From NCBI GenBank assembly GCA_021234155.1, contig JAJEKV010000066.1:4740537-4804536 (forward strand): DNA of 64,000 nt, in the 5' to 3' direction. The first letter of the stretch is position 1. Each line of letters opens with the position of its first letter. The position numbers were made by a program, and so were the translations under genes. The stretch comes from Isoetes taiwanensis. Lineage: Eukaryota; Streptophyta; Lycopodiopsida; Isoetales; Isoetaceae. The notes under the pieces were generated by a model, which saw nothing but the letters and a program-made list of their open reading frames with translations, was not told the origin of the DNA and did not search any database. Shown here one piece after another: positions 61,148-64,000 of this stretch.

Positions 61148-62784
61148 GTGGTGGCGTTCCACGTATTTATATGGTATACATTAGCGTATTTATCTGATAC
61201 CGCGTACAAATATCACAAACCGTCACCATTAAAAGGTACACCACTAGGGGTCCTATAACCTTGGGGGTCACTTTAAAAGGGATTAAATTAGCTATGCTAA
61301 TTTAACCATTAAAAGATAATAACCTATAACTTAGGAAATTAAAGGACTAAATAGGATTAATTAGACTATTGCTGTTTTGGGAAGGCCCTTCTAATCGATT
61401 TAGCCAGCGTAGGGGATTTCCAAATTAAGTACAATCAACCTGATCCCTATCCTGTGTTGACTCCCTCAATTAGCCCAAAGAAGGGGGGCTGGCCATCATA
61501 CCAGCGCTGGCCACCATACCATTAGAACACAGCCAGAAGCGATTTGAACCCTCCAACACTAAAGAAGATGGAAGCACCCCATAGTAGCAGAGTCGGCCCG
61601 AAACTTCGGTGGGGTAGCTAAGGATAGCGTGAATTCTAGATGCGCGCCCCTATTGGGCCTTGTTGTGTTGGTTTCTCTGTTCTCTTTGTGTTTCAATCAT
61701 AGGAATAACCCTTGTTTGTAAGGTAAGTTCTCTTTATATTTGATTCTAGTTTTGCTGCAGAAAGGATGGATTGTTAGTTCTTTGTCTAGTCTTACTCTGA
61801 AATGGGGGGGATTACACGGAGGGTAGAGACCTACGAGCCATGTATTGTAGTATGCTCTAGATAAGGCCTGTAGAGTCCCATTAATTGCGGCTTTTGTGCA
61901 CAGCCCTTAGGGTCCTGAATGCTATGGTGGGTTAGCACCGGACAAAGAACCGCAGTGGTGAAAATTGAGGGTCAGGGTCTTACCGCGAACATAAAGGGCT
62001 CTGAGACTCCTCACAGTGGGGCTAGGCCTAATAAGCCCGACCCGAGGAGCTAAAGCCCTTGGCTGGGCGGGCCTCGTCCGACACTCCCTGACAGGTGCTG
62101 TGACCCCATGGGGCATCTGGCACTTTAGTAGATTTAGGGTGAGTAAATGGGAATGCGGATCGGGGTGCGTGATGCGACGCGTATTCTCTAGCTCACCCAT
62201 GGAACCCTTTGTGACGGAAGGGGATGCTTCCCCAGGCCCTGCCTCATCGGACCGGGAGTCATGAACACTCGAGTAGGCTCAAAGGGTGATACCTTGAACC
62301 TGCGTCTCAGGAAGGCTATAAGCGAAGCCATAAGCGTGGATTGACCCATCTGCAAAGTGTGCATGAGGAGGCCGGATGGAACCCTAGCCGATGTTCTATA
62401 CCAACCAACGCCATGCCAAGACTCGGGTCACGATCTCTTGAGGCCTAACCGCTGGTCGTTCCTCTGGAGTGGAGTAGGGGTAGAACACGGGTTCGGTGCT
62501 TTCTTAGTGTTAGATGCATATTCTTTGCCGTTGGTATTGGGATGGATGAGCCACCCTTCGTGGTGGTTGATATTATATGATTTATATTGTGTGCTAACCT
62601 TGTATTCACGCTTCCGCGACGTAGGAGTCCCATTGAAGGCGTGGGCCGAATGACCCCTTCGTGTCCTTCTTTCGGGCACCATATTATGGGTGGCCGGAAT
62701 AGACGGAGGGCCCTGCTCATGGTGAGATGATCGCCATGGGAGGGGAAAGTCCCGATGTATATACAGTAGGGTCGTATATATTCA
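61148..62784 (+). repeat. Right long repeat (candidate 3' LTR of the Ty3 element)
   Basis: Starts TGTGGTGGCG after a polypurine run and ends near attca at 62,784 (TG...CA). From 61,367 it aligns to the left repeat; the first ~219 bases have no counterpart there. Several 1-8 base insertions relative to the left copy are GC-rich. Confidence 0.6.
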
Positions 62785-62794
62785 GGGGCGTCAA

Positions 62795-63115
62795 GCTCAA
62801 AGCGAAAAACGCAGGTTTTAGGGGTCAGAAGGCCTTTCTCGACTCGCGAGTCGAAAAGGCGACTCAAAGTTTAAAAACACCGAGTTTTAGGGGTGAGGAA
62901 GACCTTTCTCGAAGGCATAGTCGAGAAAGGCGGCTCAAAAACGCGCAGGTTTGAGGGTCTTTCTCGACTCCCGAATCGAGAAAGGCAGCTCAGAGTGAAA
63001 AATGCAGTTCTAAGGCCCTCCAAAATAAAAACCACAGGTCTAAGGCTCCTCAAGATGAAAAAACAGGTCTAAGGCCATTTAGAGTGAAAAACACAACAAG
63101 TCCGAGGAGGTAAAA
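62795..63115 (+). repeat. Tandem array of short units containing a palindrome
   Basis: Three units of about 55-70 bp (starting near 62,795, 62,861 and 62,932) each have 'ggctcaaa', a 'caggttttaggggt'-like block and then a fold-back of the form ctttctcgact....agtcgagaaag. They are followed by three or four shorter ~35-45-bp units without the fold-back ('caggtctaaggc.cctcaagatgaaaaa'). The array starts ten bases after the candidate 3' LTR. It has no counterpart behind the left repeat. Confidence 0.75.
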
Positions 63116-64000
63116 AATGAATAACTTTCAAACATCATATCATAATACTATACCTTTGTTCAAATGTGATCAAACATACAACAAATGTGGCGAACCTACT
63201 TGCCTACAAACATAGTTTTCTACCTTTAATATCATAGAGTGCAAATCATTATTAGTTGCACCATATCCTATGTATTTTCTAAGTGCACACCATACCTATG
63301 CATTTTCTATGTATACATAGACCAAAATAGACCCCCCCGCGCCTTTTCCCCTTTTTAGTATGTCAATGTTTTCTAATAAATACAATATCCTATCCTATAT
63401 ATTTTCTAATAAATCTGAGATGTATTTTTCTAAATGCCAAAACACCATAGTTTATTATTTTTTTCTCATCTTAGTTTATTGTTTTATCACACCATAGTTT
63501 ATTATTTTTTATCTTATGTATTTTTCCAATGGACACTATATGCTATGTATTTTTCTAGGTATATGATATAGAAAACAAATGGACCCTCTCCTGTTTACCC
63601 TTTTAATATATTAATGTTTACCCCGCCTTTTTTTTATATTAATGTTTACCCTTTTTAATATATTAATGTTTACCCCGCATTTTTTTCCCGCCTATACTTG
63701 AAATTTAAAATTTGGTACATATCTTTGGGTCTGTTCGTGGCTATGGAGAACGCCCAAAATCCTGGCTATGGCATCAAGCTCTAATCCTACTTCCTGGCTC
63801 TAATCCTGCTTCCAGAGTGCTGCAAATCTGCTGAATCTAGCTACGTCTCTCTTGCGATGGCATGGCAGAGAAGCAAGGGCGATTTTGAGGCATAACCATA
63901 CCTCCCTTGTTAAGATTGAAAAAAACAGAGACAATCGTGGAAATAAACAAAGGATGCATGGATCATGCTGAAGATGTGAGATATGAAAAGCTTATGCTGG
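63116..64000. other. AT-rich end of window with short repeats
   Basis: 63,262-63,400 and 63,505-63,640 are diverged copies of one ~140-bp segment ('tatgtattttctaagt..', 'gacccccc..cttttcccc', 'atgtcaatgtt'). 63,601-63,680 holds three copies of 'ttaatgtttacccc'. 63,720-63,900 is less AT-rich and has a possible + strand frame, but no motif was recognised. Confidence 0.45.

Larger units (their letters stand above)
46951..62784 (+). mobile_element. Ty3/gypsy chromovirus relic with a nested LINE
   Basis: Two homologous long repeats (about 46,951-48,326 and 61,148-62,784) are in direct orientation around an internal region that holds, from 5' to 3', an unassigned GC-rich part, a LINE insertion (about 51.4-54.3 kb), a gag-like part, protease, RT, RNase H, integrase, a chromodomain and a polypurine stretch. 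This gene order is that of Ty3/gypsy chromoviruses. The left repeat seems to lack the first ~219 bases seen in the right one. A possible, imperfect initiator-Met primer-binding site (ttggtcagagtc, 48,343-48,354) lies shortly after the left repeat. The alternative is that the two repeats are unrelated insertions that happen to flank the pol region. Confidence 0.55.

Overview
This window reads as nuclear, non-genic DNA from a land plant. The evidence is L1/RTE-type LINEs with APE endonuclease, reverse transcriptase (RT) and a C-terminal zinc region, a Ty3/gypsy element with a C-terminal chromodomain (chromovirus type), a Ty1/copia RNase H fragment, an inverted-repeat MITE, long GT/GA microsatellites, and no operon structure. 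A relic resembling the DUF7869 family and the style of the LINEs would fit a seedless plant (fern or lycophyte). That placement is a guess from general knowledge and is not shown by the sequence. I found no intact host gene, rRNA, tRNA or CRISPR. Every recognisable coding region is broken by frameshifts and stops, so the annotation is mainly of relics read across several frames. Layout: 0.2-1.7 kb holds a DUF7869-like pseudogene; 2.5-7.4 kb is AT-rich and unassigned; 7.5-10.6 kb is a GC-rich LINE relic on the + strand; 11-16.4 kb is AT-rich with a G-run cluster, several small tandem duplications and a 478-bp inverted-repeat element (12.8-13.3 kb); 16.4-17.3 kb is the first copy of a ~0.93-kb dispersed repeat whose second copy lies at 42.7-43.65 kb; 18.5-19.1 kb is a LINE 3' end with an oligo-A tail. 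From 21.5 to 37.1 kb there is a block of nested elements: a GT/GA microsatellite, a 2.58-kb non-coding element with two ~0.7-kb LTR-like ends, then three LINE relics on the minus strand. In one of them a TG/GA microsatellite sits where the RT core should be. From 38.5 to 39.3 kb a GA microsatellite abuts a tandem array with a higher-order period. At 40.5-46.5 kb two copies of a ~0.9-kb repeat each carry the same copia RNase H fragment. From about 46.95 to 62.8 kb two homologous ~1.4-kb segments flank a Ty3/gypsy chromovirus relic, with a + strand LINE apparently inserted inside it (51.4-54.3 kb). Directly after it is an array of short units that contain a palindrome (62.8-63.1 kb), followed by AT-rich repeats to the end. 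How the pieces fit: the window is best understood as layers of insertion. The order that can be argued is Ty3 element, then the LINE at 51-54 kb inside it; and LINE-E (36.2-37.0 kb), then LINE-D, whose 5' end lies in LINE-E's C-terminal part. Related copies differ by many 1-3 base indels. This could be old decay or, in part, uncorrected long-read error, and it should be settled before any reading frame is interpreted.
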